Shown here: positions 16,889-25,527 of the stretch, one piece after another
How the letters are laid out: every line of letters begins with the position of its first letter
How positions within the stretch are numbered: the first letter of the stretch is position 1
From: an uncultured Oscillospiraceae bacterium
Lineage (GTDB): Bacteria > Bacillota > Clostridia > Oscillospirales > Oscillospiraceae
Assembly: GCA_934590325.1 (NCBI GenBank)
Contig: CAKTOW010000005.1
Location: forward strand, 1-64,000
DNA: 64,000 nucleotides
Direction of reading: 5' to 3'
Position numbers and translations under genes: made by a program
The notes under the pieces: model-generated
The model's input: only the letters and a program-made list of their open reading frames with translations
Databases searched by the model: none
Told to the model about the DNA's origin: nothing

Positions 16889-17967
16889 AGAGGATATGGC
16901 TCACAGCGGTGCTGGCAGCACTGTGTCTCACCACGGCATGGGGCACGGAGCTGCCCCGGGACGTGACGGAGGCCGTACCCCCGGAGGCGGCGGAACTACT
17001 GCAGGACGTGGGAGACACGGCGGGCCACGAGACACTGTGGACGGGGCTGGGGGAACTGTGGCGCAGCGCCTGCGGCTATGTCCGCACGGCGCTGGAGAGC
17101 CGTATCTCCGGCGCAGCGGTACTGCTGGGCATTGTACTGCTGTGCAGCGTGGCGGAGAGCTTTTTCGCGGCGGCGGACGGGTCAGGCGTACCGAAATTCG
17201 TGCCCATGGCCGGGGCGCTGGCTGTGACCATGGTGGCGGCAGGAGACTTCCGCCAGATGATGGGTCTGGGCGTGGAGACCATGGAGCAGCTGGACGTGTT
17301 CGCCAAGGCGCTGCTGCCCACGCTGGCGGCGGCGGTGGCCGCCGGGGGTGGATACGTGACGGCGGGGGCAAAGCAGGTGGCCACGGTGTTCTTCACCAAC
17401 CTGCTGATCAGCGTCATACGGAAGGTGCTGCTGCCGCTGTTGTACGGGTGCATCGCCGCCGCAGCGGCGGACGCGCTGGTGCCGGGGCACAGCCTGCAGA
17501 AGATCGGCGCAGGGCTGCGGAAATGCGTCACCTGGGTGCTGACGGCCATGATGCTGGCCTTCACCGGGTTCCTGACGGTGACGGGGGCGGCCACCTCGGC
17601 GGCGGACGCGCTGACGGTGCAGCTGACGCGCTCGGCCATCGCCACGGCGGTGCCGGTGGTGGGGTCCATCATCTCGGACGCCACGGGCACGGTGCTGGCC
17701 GGTGCGGGGATGCTGAAAAGCGCGGTGGGCGTGTTCGGGCTGCTGGCGGTGCTGGCCATCTGCCTGACACCGTTCATCACCATGGCGGTGCAGTATCTGC
17801 TGTACAAGCTGGCGGCGTTCCTGGCGGGCACGGTGACGGAGGAACCGCTGGGCGACCTGATCGACGCGCTGGGCTCGGCCTTCGGATTGATGCTGGGCAT
17901 GACAGGCAGCTGCGCGCTGGCGCTGCTGATCTCCATTATTTCTTCTGTATCGGTGGTGAGCGTATGA
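16885..17967 (+). CDS. spoIIIAE: Stage III sporulation protein AE
   Basis: A 360-residue polytopic membrane protein beginning with a signal-like segment (WLTAVLAALCLTTAWG) and followed by about seven hydrophobic spans, among them AAVLLGIVLLCSVAES and VFGLLAVLAICLTPF. It belongs to the SpoIIIAE family, the largest membrane part of the feeding channel. Start ATG 16885 overlaps spoIIIAD. Confidence 0.94.
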   Translation: MKRIWLTAVLAALCLTTAWGTELPRDVTEAVPPEAAELLQDVGDTAGHETLWTGLGELWRSACGYVRTALESRISGAAVLLGIVLLCSVAESFFAAADGSGVPKFVPMAGALAVTMVAAGDFRQMMGLGVETMEQLDVFAKALLPTLAAAVAAGGGYVTAGAKQVATVFFTNLLISVIRKVLLPLLYGCIAAAAADALVPGHSLQKIGAGLRKCVTWVLTAMMLAFTGFLTVTGAATSAADALTVQLTRSAIATAVPVVGSIISDATGTVLAGAGMLKSAVGVFGLLAVLAICLTPFITMAVQYLLYKLAAFLAGTVTEEPLGDLIDALGSAFGLMLGMTGSCALALLISIISSVSVVSV

Positions 17968-18443
17968 TAGGAGAGACTCTGCGGACGTGGCTGCTGGGCA
18001 TCATCGCGGCGGGGATGATACTGGCGGTGCTGTACGCCCTGCTGCCCAAGGGGCGGATGAAGCCAATCGCCCACGCCGTGGGCGGTGTGGCGCTGCTGCT
18101 GGTGATCGTGCAGCCGGTGATGCGGATGGACCTGGGCGACTTTGCCGGGAGTTATCAGGAATACCGGCAGGAGATAGAGGCGCTGACGGAGGCGTACAAA
18201 CAGGCGGGCGACAGAGAACTGGCGGGACACATAGCGGACAAGACCGCCGCATATATTGCCAGCAAGGGGGAGGACATGGGTATCCCCTGTACGGTACAGG
18301 TGACCACGGAGCAGCGGGAGGGTGTGCCCTATCCCGCCACGGCGACGCTGGATGTTCCGCGGGAGGAGGCCCTGAGCGCGTGGATCAGCGAAACGCTGGA
18401 CATCGACAGGGCGCACCAATTCTGGCGTGAGGACGAAGGCTGA
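17964..18443 (+). CDS. spoIIIAF: Stage III sporulation protein AF
   Basis: A 159-residue protein with two N-terminal membrane helices (LLGIIAAGMILAVLYALL and AVGGVALLLVIVQPV) and an extracytoplasmic ring-forming-type domain. Start ATG 17964 overlaps the spoIIIAE stop; its own last base is the first base of the spoIIIAG start codon. Confidence 0.92.
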   Translation: MIGETLRTWLLGIIAAGMILAVLYALLPKGRMKPIAHAVGGVALLLVIVQPVMRMDLGDFAGSYQEYRQEIEALTEAYKQAGDRELAGHIADKTAAYIASKGEDMGIPCTVQVTTEQREGVPYPATATLDVPREEALSAWISETLDIDRAHQFWREDEG

Positions 18444-18940
18444 TGGAAAAGCTGAAGGAACTTCTGAAGAAATACCGCTTTGCCGTGCTGGTGGCGCTGG
18501 CGGGCATCGTGCTGATGCTGCTGCCGGGAGGGGAGAAGCAAAGCGACGCGGATACCACAGACGCGGTGGGGGAGAGCTTCTCCCTGGAGGACACGGAAAA
18601 GCGCATGGCGGAGGTCCTGGGCGCCATGGACGGCGTGGGGCGTGTGCAGGTGATGCTGACCCTGCGCAGCGGGGAAACGCTCTCCCTGGCGGAGGACAGC
18701 AGTGCCACCCTGGGCAGCGGCGGCGACGTGCGGCAGGACAGCCAGGTGCTGACGGTGAACCGCGGCAGCGGAAAACAGGAGGTCGTGGTGACGAAGCGGC
18801 TGTACCCCACGTACCAGGGCGCCGTGGTGGTCTGCCAGGGCGCGGGAGACAGCCGCGTGCGGCTGAAGGTGCTGGAGACAGTATCCGTGCTGACGGGCCT
18901 GAGCAGCGACAAGATCTCGGTAGTCCAATGGAAACAGTAA
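18443..18940 (+). CDS. spoIIIAG: Stage III sporulation protein AG
   Basis: A 165-residue protein with one N-terminal membrane helix (FAVLVALAGIVLMLLPG) and a domain ending in the ring-building fold (VVVTKRLYPTYQGAVVVCQGAG, described for SpoIIIAG, which forms a large ring in the intermembrane space). Start ATG 18443 overlaps spoIIIAF. Confidence 0.93.
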   Translation: MEKLKELLKKYRFAVLVALAGIVLMLLPGGEKQSDADTTDAVGESFSLEDTEKRMAEVLGAMDGVGRVQVMLTLRSGETLSLAEDSSATLGSGGDVRQDSQVLTVNRGSGKQEVVVTKRLYPTYQGAVVVCQGAGDSRVRLKVLETVSVLTGLSSDKISVVQWKQ

Positions 18941-18963
18941 CAATAAATGGGAGGATGGACAGT

Positions 18964-19512
18964 ATGAAGCAGGTATGGAAGCGCCGCGCGGTGGCGGCGG
19001 CCGTGGTGGTACTGGTGGGCACGTCGGTGTATCTGAACTGGCGCTATGCCGGGGATGTGGCGGACACGTCCAAGGTGCTGGGGCAGTCCACGCTGGTCAA
19101 CGGCGAGACCACGGAGGCTCAGGTGGACACAGCGGAGAGCGGCGGGGACGACTATTTCTCCACGGCACGGCTGAGCCGCAAGCAGGCACGCGATACGGCC
19201 ATCAGCATGCTGGAGGAGGCCAAGGGGGAGGAGAACGCCTCGGAGGAGGTGGCCAACGAGGCGTCGGAGACACTGCAGGTGCTGGCGGGCTATACGGTGG
19301 CGGAGACACAAATCGAGAACCTGGTGGTGGCCAAGGGCTACGCCGATTGTGTAGCCTTCATGGGGGCGGACTCCATCAGCGTGGTGGTGTCGGCTCCGGA
19401 CGGGCTGGAGGCGGAGGATGTGGCGAGGATCAAGGACATCGTCATCGCGGAGACCTCGTACAATGCCGGGCAGATCAAGATCATGGAGGCAGGGACTGCC
19501 GCGGCAAAATAA
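18964..19512 (+). CDS. spoIIIAH: Stage III sporulation protein AH
   Basis: A 182-residue protein with an N-terminal membrane helix (RRAVAAAVVVLVGTSVYLNW) and a C-terminal domain (SADCVAF-type strand, SVVVSAPDGLEAEDVARIKDIV) of the YscJ/FliF-like fold. SpoIIIAH binds forespore SpoIIQ across the septum. ATG 18964 is preferred because GGGAGG lies 9 bases upstream; ATG 18955 would abut that site. Last gene of the operon. Confidence 0.92.
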   Translation: MKQVWKRRAVAAAVVVLVGTSVYLNWRYAGDVADTSKVLGQSTLVNGETTEAQVDTAESGGDDYFSTARLSRKQARDTAISMLEEAKGEENASEEVANEASETLQVLAGYTVAETQIENLVVAKGYADCVAFMGADSISVVVSAPDGLEAEDVARIKDIVIAETSYNAGQIKIMEAGTAAAK

Positions 19513-19515
19513 GTA

Positions 19516-19544
19516 TTGTATTTCCCCGGGAAAAATGGTATACT
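19516..19544 (+). promoter_or_regulatory. Promoter of asp23
   Basis: TTGTAT (19516-19521) and TATACT (19539-19544), spacer 17, directly after spoIIIAH. It gives the vegetative genes that follow their own SigA start. Confidence 0.7.
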
Positions 19545-19598
19545 TCTATATTGCAATTAGCTGACTACCAATGACAACTGTGAGGAGACTGACAGACC

Positions 19599-19958
19599 AT
19601 GGCTGAGAATAAGGAATATATGATCCATCAGGAGGAGAGCGGCAGCATCCAGATCTCCGAGGATGTGCTGGCCTCTATCGCCAGCACCACCGCGCTGGAG
19701 GTGGACGGCGTCAGCGCGCTGATGAGCGCTAACGTATCCGACCTGATGGGCGGAAAGAAGATGACCTGCAAGGGCGTCCGCGTGGAGCTGGACGGTGAGC
19801 AGATCGTCGTGGGCATCTTCGTGGTGGTGCGCTACGGCTGCGCCATCAGCGATGTGGCCAAGAAGGTGCAGAAGAACGTGCACACGGCTCTGGAGGGCAT
19901 GACCGGGTTCAAGGTCGCGGCGGTGAACGTCCACGTGGGCGGCATCAGCTTTAACTGA
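19599..19958 (+). CDS. Asp23/Gls24 family envelope stress protein
   Basis: A 119-residue Asp23-type protein (EDVLASIASTTALEVDGVSAL near residues 22-42; RYGCAISDVAKKVQKNV near 78-94; VNVHVGGI near the end). Such proteins sit at the membrane and affect envelope homeostasis. It lies between spoIIIAH and nusB, the usual clostridial position. Confidence 0.9.
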   Translation: MAENKEYMIHQEESGSIQISEDVLASIASTTALEVDGVSALMSANVSDLMGGKKMTCKGVRVELDGEQIVVGIFVVVRYGCAISDVAKKVQKNVHTALEGMTGFKVAAVNVHVGGISFN

Positions 19959-19991
19959 GAGTTTAGACGAGAGAGAAAAGGACGAACGCTT

Positions 19992-20447
19992 ATGACACGC
20001 AGCACCGCACGTGAGATCGCCATGCATCTGGCGTATCAGTTGAGCTTTACCGAACTGCCGGTGGAGGAATTCCTGGACGAACAGCTGAGCGCTGAGCGCT
20101 TTGACGAGCTGGCCGCCGAGGATGCCCTGTACGCGGACCACCCCAACGCCAAGCAGGAGGAATATATCCGCCGCCTGGTGGGCGGTGTGGCGGAGCACGC
20201 CGCCGAGCTGGATGCAGACATCGAGAAGTATGCCCAGGGCTGGCGGTTCGAGCGTATCTCCCTGGTAGCGGCGGCCATCATGCGGGTGGCCATGTACGAG
20301 ATACTGTACATGGCGGACATTCCCCAGGGGGCGGCCATCAGCGAGGCGGTGGAGATCGCCAAGAAGTACGAGACACCGGAGGTGGCGAAGTTCATCAACG
20401 GCATCCTGGGCAGCTTTGTCCGGGGCGAGGTCAAGGAAAAGGAATAA
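19992..20447 (+). CDS. nusB: Transcription antitermination factor NusB
   Basis: A 151-residue NusB: all-helical RNA-binding protein that works with NusE (S10) at boxA in rRNA antitermination. It has the family start TRSTAREIAMHLAYQLSF and the C-terminal AISEAVEIAKKYETPEVAKFINGILG pattern (first and last parts are quoted in under twenty residues each: AISEAVEIAKKY, FINGILG). Start behind a GAGAAAAGG site. Followed by a terminator. Confidence 0.95.
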   Translation: MTRSTAREIAMHLAYQLSFTELPVEEFLDEQLSAERFDELAAEDALYADHPNAKQEEYIRRLVGGVAEHAAELDADIEKYAQGWRFERISLVAAAIMRVAMYEILYMADIPQGAAISEAVEIAKKYETPEVAKFINGILGSFVRGEVKEKE

Positions 20448-20461
20448 TTCCGAAAATCGAG

Positions 20462-20487
20462 AGGCAGAGCCTTTGGCTCTGCCTTTT
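20462..20487 (+). terminator. Terminator after nusB
   Basis: Perfect 10-bp stem (20462-20471 with 20475-20484), loop TTT, then TTTT. Confidence 0.8.
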
Positions 20488-20538
20488 CAGCATGGAAAGC
20501 CATGCGGTGAGAGTTGTATTACGGAAAGGAGGGGGCAC

Positions 20539-21744
20539 ATGGAGGAACGGTACATATTCACGGTGTCGGAGGTCAACCAGTTCATCAAGGACCTGCTGGA
20601 CAACGTGCCGCCGCTGCAGGAGATACTGCTGCGGGGCGAGCTCTCCAACTACAAGGTGTACCCCTCCGGGCACCATTATTTCACGCTGAAGGACAGCCAG
20701 TGCAGCCTGCGGTGCGTAATGTTCAAGGGCAGCGCTATGCGGCTGCGGTTCCGGCCGGAAAACGGGATGCAGGTCATCGCCGCCGGACGCATCAGTGTGT
20801 ACCCACGGGACGGCGCGTACCAGCTGTACTGCACCGGACTGTCCCCCGAGGGCGTGGGTGACCTGAGCGTGGCCTTCGAGCAACTGAAGGAGAAGCTGCG
20901 GAAGGAGGGCCTGTTCGACGAGGAGCACAAGAAGCCGCTGCCGAAATATCCGCGGCGCATCGCCATTGTCACGTCCCCGGCGGGCGCGGCGGTACACGAC
21001 ATGATACGCATACTGCGGCGGAGGTATCCCATCGCAAAGGTACTGCTGCTGCCGGTGCGGGTGCAGGGCACGGAGGCACCGGCGGAGATCGCGGGTGCCA
21101 TACGGTACGCCGACCGGCACAGGCTGGCGGACATCATCATCACTGGGCGCGGCGGCGGGTCGCTGGAGGACCTGTGGGCCTTCAATGACGAGCGGGTGGC
21201 GCGGGCCATCTATGAGGCGGAAACGCCTGTCATCTCCGCCGTGGGGCATGAGCCGGACGTGGCCATCAGTGACTTTGTGGCCGACCGGCGGGCGTCTACG
21301 CCCTCCAACGCAGCGGAGATCGCCGTACCGGACATGGAGGAGCTGCTGCGGACGCTGGAGGGCACGCAGCAGCGGCTGACACAGGGGGTGCAGCGGGGCA
21401 TCGGTTACCGGACGCAGCAGCTGGATGCGCTGGCGAAGAAGCGGGTGCTGACGGAGCCCACGGCGTATCTGGAGGACCGGCGGCAGGACATCGACCACCT
21501 GACCCACCGGCTGTGCGCCGGGATGCGGGCGGTGACGGACGGCGAGGGAAGGCGCTTTGGCGCGCTGGCGGCGTCCCTGGACGCGCTGAGTCCACTGAAG
21601 GTGCTGGGACGGGGCTACGCCCTGGCGCAGACGGCGGACGGCACGGTGCTGCGCAGCGCCGGGCAGGTGGAGACAGGGGAGACCGTACACCTGCGGCTGG
21701 CCGAGGGCGGCCTGGTATGCCAAGTGAAGGAAAAGGAGAAGTGA
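20539..21744 (+). CDS. xseA: Exodeoxyribonuclease VII large subunit
   Basis: A 401-residue XseA. The N-terminal OB fold (FTVSEVNQFIKDLLD, LRGELSNYK, GHHYFTLKD) binds single-stranded DNA; the catalytic domain has PRRIAIVTSPAGAAVHD, the GGGSLEDLWAFND motif and AVGHEPDVAISDFVADRRA-type region (quoted parts: VGHEPD, DFVADRRASTPSNAAE). With XseB it degrades single-stranded DNA to short oligonucleotides. ATG 20539 follows AAAGGAGGG; the open frame upstream includes the terminator. Confidence 0.95.
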   Translation: MEERYIFTVSEVNQFIKDLLDNVPPLQEILLRGELSNYKVYPSGHHYFTLKDSQCSLRCVMFKGSAMRLRFRPENGMQVIAAGRISVYPRDGAYQLYCTGLSPEGVGDLSVAFEQLKEKLRKEGLFDEEHKKPLPKYPRRIAIVTSPAGAAVHDMIRILRRRYPIAKVLLLPVRVQGTEAPAEIAGAIRYADRHRLADIIITGRGGGSLEDLWAFNDERVARAIYEAETPVISAVGHEPDVAISDFVADRRASTPSNAAEIAVPDMEELLRTLEGTQQRLTQGVQRGIGYRTQQLDALAKKRVLTEPTAYLEDRRQDIDHLTHRLCAGMRAVTDGEGRRFGALAASLDALSPLKVLGRGYALAQTADGTVLRSAGQVETGETVHLRLAEGGLVCQVKEKEK

Positions 21745-21745
21745 C

Positions 21746-21976
21746 ATGGCGGCAAAAAAGACGTTTGAAGAGAATATGGCGCGGCTGGAGACCATCGTGG
21801 CCCAGCTGGAAAAAGGCGACGCCACGCTGGGCGACAGCATGGCGCTGTTCGAGGAGGGCACCAAGCTGGTGAATCTGTGCCGCAAGGAACTGGACACCGC
21901 CGAGCAGAAGGTGGTAAAGCTATCCAAGGGTGCGGACGGCGAACCGGTGGAGCATGAATTTGCCGCGGAGGAATGA
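21746..21976 (+). CDS. xseB: Exodeoxyribonuclease VII small subunit
   Basis: A 76-residue XseB with the family core FEENMARLETIVAQLEKGD and SMALFEEGTKLV. It begins 1 bp after the xseA stop. Several copies bind one XseA. Confidence 0.95.
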   Translation: MAAKKTFEENMARLETIVAQLEKGDATLGDSMALFEEGTKLVNLCRKELDTAEQKVVKLSKGADGEPVEHEFAAEE

Positions 21977-21978
21977 CC

Positions 21979-22848
21979 ATGGACTACGAAAGACAGTATG
22001 AACAGTACCGCGCGGCGGTGGAGGACTACCTGAACGGGCTGTTTACCGGCAGCGCGCCCTACGGGCGGCTGTATGAGGCCATGCGGTACAGCGTGCTGGC
22101 GGGTGGCAAGCGGATACGCCCGGTGCTGACGCTGGAATTCGCCCGGCTGGGCGGCATCGACTGGCGTCTGGCGCTGCCCTACGCTTGCGCGCTGGAGCTG
22201 GTACACAACTACTCCCTGATACACGACGATCTGCCCTGCATGGACGACGACGACCTGCGCCGGGGCAAGCCCACCAACCACAAGGTATACGGCGAGACAC
22301 TGGCCGTGCTGGCGGGGGACGCCCTGCAGCCGGAGGCCTTCCGCCTGATCGCACAGGCACCGGGACTGTCCGCCGACAGCCGCATCGCGGCGGCGGAGGT
22401 ACTGGCCAAAGCTGCCGGCGCCGACGGCATGGTGGGCGGTCAGGTGCTGGACACCGTGTGCGGCGTGGCCGACGAGGCGGGGCTGACGGTACTGAACCGG
22501 CTAAAGACCTGCGCCATGATCTCCGCTGCGGCGGAGCTGGGCTGCGTGGCCGCCGGGATGGACGCGGAAAAGCGCCGCCAGGCGCGGGAATTCGGCGACG
22601 GGCTGGGACTGGCCTTCCAGATACGGGACGACATTCTGGACGTGACCGGCGACCAGGCCGTGTTCGGCAAGCCCATCGGCTCGGACAGAGAGGAGGGCAA
22701 GGTGACCTTCGTGGATCTGAAGGGGCTGGAGGCCTGCCAGCAGGAGGTGGAGTCCCAGACGGCCCGCGCCAAGGCGGCGGTGGCCGGTTGGGCGGACAAT
22801 GGATTCCTCATGGAACTGGCTGACCGGATGGCAAAGCGTGTAAAGTAA
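21979..22848 (+). CDS. ispA: Polyprenyl (farnesyl/geranyl) diphosphate synthase
   Basis: A 289-residue all-helical prenyltransferase that condenses isopentenyl diphosphate with allylic diphosphates. The first aspartate-rich motif is DDLPCMDDDDLRRG (about residues 82-95) and the second is QIRDDILD (about 212-219). GGKRIRP is near residue 42. I choose ATG 21979, which has GGAGG at 7 bases; ATG 21973 overlaps the xseB stop and would abut the site. The gene for DXP synthase that commonly follows is not here. Confidence 0.92.
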   Translation: MDYERQYEQYRAAVEDYLNGLFTGSAPYGRLYEAMRYSVLAGGKRIRPVLTLEFARLGGIDWRLALPYACALELVHNYSLIHDDLPCMDDDDLRRGKPTNHKVYGETLAVLAGDALQPEAFRLIAQAPGLSADSRIAAAEVLAKAAGADGMVGGQVLDTVCGVADEAGLTVLNRLKTCAMISAAAELGCVAAGMDAEKRRQAREFGDGLGLAFQIRDDILDVTGDQAVFGKPIGSDREEGKVTFVDLKGLEACQQEVESQTARAKAAVAGWADNGFLMELADRMAKRVK

Positions 22849-22874
22849 TATAACATTATATCCTTTATATAACA

Positions 22875-22902
22875 ACGCCCTGCGCCAAACGGTGCAGGGC
22901 GT
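22875..22902. terminator. Hairpin between ispA and nth
   Basis: A 12-bp stem with one G-T pair (22875-22886 with 22891-22902) between convergent genes. The U-tract is weak on both strands, somewhat better leftward. Confidence 0.5.
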
Positions 22903-22912
22903 CGGGTCTATA

Positions 22913-23554
22913 TCACGCCTGTTCCGCGCTGCCGTAATCGCAGAGAGCGCGGAGAGGGCAATTTTCACAGTCGGGCTTGCGCGCCATGCAGAGTGCTCTG
23001 CCGTGGAGCACCATGCGGTGGCAGAAGTTGTTGGCCTCCTCCGGCGGGATGACCTTGCGCAGCTGTTGTTCCACCTTGAGAGGGTCCTTGCTGCCGTCGG
23101 TGAGACCCAGCCGCCCGGTGATGCGGATGCAGTGGGTATCACAGACATAGCCGTCCTTGCCGTAGATGTCGCCTAATATCAGGTTAGCGGTCTTGCGCCC
23201 CACGCCGGGCAGGGTGAGCAGGTCGTCCATGTTGTCGGGCACCCGGCCGCCGAAGCGCTCCAGCAGCATCTGAGCCGAGCCCACGATGTCCCGCGCCTTG
23301 GCACGCCAGAAGCCGCAGGACTGGACGTAGGTGCCCACCTCGTCCACGTCTGCGGCGGCAAAGGCCTCCAGCGTGGGATAGCGCGCAAACAGGGCGGGGG
23401 TGACCATATTCACCCGCGCGTCGGTACACTGGGCGGCCAGACGGACGGAAAACAGCAGCTCATAGTCCTTCTGATAGTCCAGAGAACAGAGCGCGTCCGG
23501 GTACAGCTCTTTCAGCGCCGCGATAATGGCGGACACCTGGGCTTTCGACTTCAT
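22913..23554 (-). CDS. nth: Endonuclease III
   Basis: A 213-residue bifunctional DNA glycosylase/AP lyase for oxidised pyrimidines. It has the helix-hairpin-helix LTLPGVGRKTANLIL with the catalytic lysine (about residues 112-126), the catalytic aspartate in VCDTHCIRI (about 137-145) and the C-terminal 4Fe-4S ligands in CMARKPDCENCPLRALC. Divergent from rarA. Confidence 0.95.
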   Translation of the reverse strand: MKSKAQVSAIIAALKELYPDALCSLDYQKDYELLFSVRLAAQCTDARVNMVTPALFARYPTLEAFAAADVDEVGTYVQSCGFWRAKARDIVGSAQMLLERFGGRVPDNMDDLLTLPGVGRKTANLILGDIYGKDGYVCDTHCIRITGRLGLTDGSKDPLKVEQQLRKVIPPEEANNFCHRMVLHGRALCMARKPDCENCPLRALCDYGSAEQA

Positions 23555-23586
23555 GTGACATCACCTCGCGCCTATTGTAACAGAGG

Positions 23587-23615
23587 TTGCAGAAAAAGGC
23601 AATCGGTGGTATAAT
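23587..23615 (+). promoter_or_regulatory. Promoter of rarA
   Basis: TTGCAG (23587-23592) and TATAAT (23610-23615), spacer 17, about 34 bp before the GTG start. Confidence 0.7.
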
Positions 23616-23648
23616 GCTTTTCGTATTTTACGGAAGGGAGGCGGTGCT

Positions 23649-24908
23649 GTGCGGCCGCTGGCAGACGAGATACGACCCCAAACTTTGGACGATGTGGCAG
23701 GGCAGAAGCACCTGCTGGGCGAGGGCGCACTGCTGCGCCGGCTCATCGAGAACGGTACGGACGCCAACCTGATCTTCTACGGGCCCTCCGGGACGGGCAA
23801 GACCACCGTGGCCAACATCATCGCCAAGCAGGCAAAAAAGGCGCTGTACACCCTGAACGCCACCACCGCGTCCCTGCAGGACGTGAAGAACGTCATGGCG
23901 GATGTGGACACCATGATGACGCCCAACGGGATACTGCTGTACCTGGACGAGATACAGTACTTCAACAAAAAGCAGCAGCAGAGCCTGCTGGAGTTCCTGG
24001 AGAACGGGAAGATCACCCTGATCGCGTCCACCACGGAGAATCCGTATTTCTATATCTACAACGCGCTGCTGTCCCGCAGCACCGTGTTCGAGTTCAAGCC
24101 ACTGTCGGTGGAGGACACCATTCCGGCGGTGGAGCGGGCGCTGCGCATCGAGCAGGAGCGCAGCACGCTGCCGTTCACATGGGCGGAGGATGTGCCCCGG
24201 ACGGTGGCCGCCGGATGCGGCGGCGACGTGCGCAAGGCCGTCACGGCGGTGGAGCTGCTGTACCGGTCGGCAAAGCCCAAAGACGGCGGGCTGTTCGTCA
24301 CAAGAGAGGACGCGCTGCAGCTGAGCCAGTGCAGCGCCATGCGCTACGACAGGGAGGGGGACGACCACTACGACCTGCTGTCGGCGCTGCACAAGTCCAT
24401 CCGCGGCTCCGACCCGGACGCAGCGGTGTACTATCTGGGCAGGCTGCTGGTGGCGGGGGACCTGATCTCGCCCTGCCGGCGTCTGCTGTGCATCGCGGCG
24501 GAGGACGTGGGGCTGGCGTATCCCCAGGCTATCACGGTGGTGAAGAGCTGCGTGGACGCGGCGCTGCAGCTGGGCCTTCCGGAGGCGCGGCTGCCCCTGG
24601 CGGAGGCGGCGGTGCTGCTGGCCACCGCGCCCAAGTCCAACAGCGCCCACAACGCCATCATCGCCGCCATGGAGGACATCCAGCACGGCGCGGTGGGGGA
24701 CATACCGCGGCACCTGAAGAATGTACACGCGGACAGCGCAGGCACCGGGAAGGTACAGGCGTACAAGTACCCGCATCTCTATCTTAACCACTATGTGGAG
24801 CAGCGGTATCTGCCGGAGTCGCTGGGCGACAAGACCTACTACGAGTACGGGGAGAACAAGACGGAGCAGGCCGCCAAGCGGTACTGGGACGATATAAAGG
24901 GGAAGTAA
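23649..24908 (+). CDS. rarA: Replication-associated recombination protein A
   Basis: A 419-residue AAA+ ATPase of the RarA/MgsA/WRNIP1 family, acting at stalled forks with SSB. Walker A GPSGTGKTT is near residues 45-53, Walker B LYLDEIQYFNKKQQ near 97-110, and the C-terminal tetramerisation part contains EDVGLAYPQA and HLKNVH. GTG 23649 is the start, after GGGAGG; the sequence before it is the promoter. A DUF951 gene follows directly. Confidence 0.93.
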   Translation: MRPLADEIRPQTLDDVAGQKHLLGEGALLRRLIENGTDANLIFYGPSGTGKTTVANIIAKQAKKALYTLNATTASLQDVKNVMADVDTMMTPNGILLYLDEIQYFNKKQQQSLLEFLENGKITLIASTTENPYFYIYNALLSRSTVFEFKPLSVEDTIPAVERALRIEQERSTLPFTWAEDVPRTVAAGCGGDVRKAVTAVELLYRSAKPKDGGLFVTREDALQLSQCSAMRYDREGDDHYDLLSALHKSIRGSDPDAAVYYLGRLLVAGDLISPCRRLLCIAAEDVGLAYPQAITVVKSCVDAALQLGLPEARLPLAEAAVLLATAPKSNSAHNAIIAAMEDIQHGAVGDIPRHLKNVHADSAGTGKVQAYKYPHLYLNHYVEQRYLPESLGDKTYYEYGENKTEQAAKRYWDDIKGK

Positions 24909-24909
24909 T

Positions 24910-25101
24910 ATGGACCTGCAGCTGAATGATATTCTGGAGTTGAAGAAGGAACACCCCTGCGGCGGCAAGCGCTGGCAGGTGCTGCGTGTGGGCATGGACA
25001 TCAAGGTGAAATGCCTGGGCTGCGGCCACGAGGTCATGCAGCCGCGGCGGAAGATCGAAAAAATGATACGGCGCGTGGTGCCGAAGGAGGAACTGGAATG
25101 A
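24910..25101 (+). CDS. DUF951 family protein
   Basis: A 63-residue protein with the family pattern KKEHPCGGKRWQVLRVGMD and a zinc-ribbon-like CLGCGHEV. Function unknown; the family is widespread next to DNA-repair or translation genes in Firmicutes. It starts 1 bp after rarA and its stop overlaps the next start codon (ATGA). Confidence 0.88.
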   Translation: MDLQLNDILELKKEHPCGGKRWQVLRVGMDIKVKCLGCGHEVMQPRRKIEKMIRRVVPKEELE

Positions 25102-25196
25102 GATCGAAATGGACGAGATACTTTGCTATGGGCATCGCCCTGCTGCTGGCCATCGTCATGGCCGTGTCACTGATACTGCCGTACATCGGACTGTGA
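25098..25196 (+). CDS. 32-aa single-span membrane peptide
   Basis: A short frame starting at ATG 25098 overlaps the DUF951 stop. After the basic start MRSKWTRYF it is one hydrophobic helix (AMGIALLLAIVMAVSLILPY). GGAGGAACTGG lies upstream at a normal distance. Similar tiny membrane peptides sit after DUF951 in related genomes to my knowledge, but I cannot name the family. Confidence 0.6.
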   Translation: MRSKWTRYFAMGIALLLAIVMAVSLILPYIGL

Positions 25197-25203
25197 GGCG
25201 GAT

Positions 25204-25491
25204 ATGAAGCACTGCATTATCGCCAAGTATACGCCGGAGGCCTACCCCAAAAGGGAGGAGCTGCTGCCGCGCATTCGGGAGATATTCTCCGCGGCCGGGG
25301 ACATTCCCGGGGTACATGGCGCGGAGGTGCTTCCCAACTGTGTGGACAGGAGCAACCGGTACGACGTGATGATCGTACTGGATATGGACAGGGAGGCCCT
25401 GCCGCTGTATGACGACTCGGAGATGCACCACCGGTGGAAGGACGAGTTCGGCCCGCTGCTGGAGAAGAAGGCCATATTTGACTATGAGTAA
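25204..25491 (+). CDS. Dabb (stress-responsive A/B barrel) domain protein
   Basis: A 95-residue protein with the pattern of the Dabb family (MKHCIIAKYTP; GAEVLPNCVDRSNRYDVMIVL; MHHRWKDEF). Members form dimeric ferredoxin-like barrels, some with stress or cyclase roles. No specific reaction is implied here. Last gene before a strong terminator. Confidence 0.82.
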   Translation: MKHCIIAKYTPEAYPKREELLPRIREIFSAAGDIPGVHGAEVLPNCVDRSNRYDVMIVLDMDREALPLYDDSEMHHRWKDEFGPLLEKKAIFDYE

Positions 25492-25493
25492 AA

Positions 25494-25527
25494 AGAGGTC
25501 TCAGGCAAATGCCTGAGATCTCTTTTT
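25494..25527. terminator. Bidirectional terminator
   Basis: A 14-bp stem with a mismatch (25494-25507 with 25510-25523), A-run before and T-run after; serves the Dabb gene rightward and the GLUG gene leftward. Confidence 0.9.

Noticed and set aside
22875..22902. Strong terminator for ispA
   Set aside because: Stem is good but the following bases are not T-rich; kept as a low-confidence hairpin.
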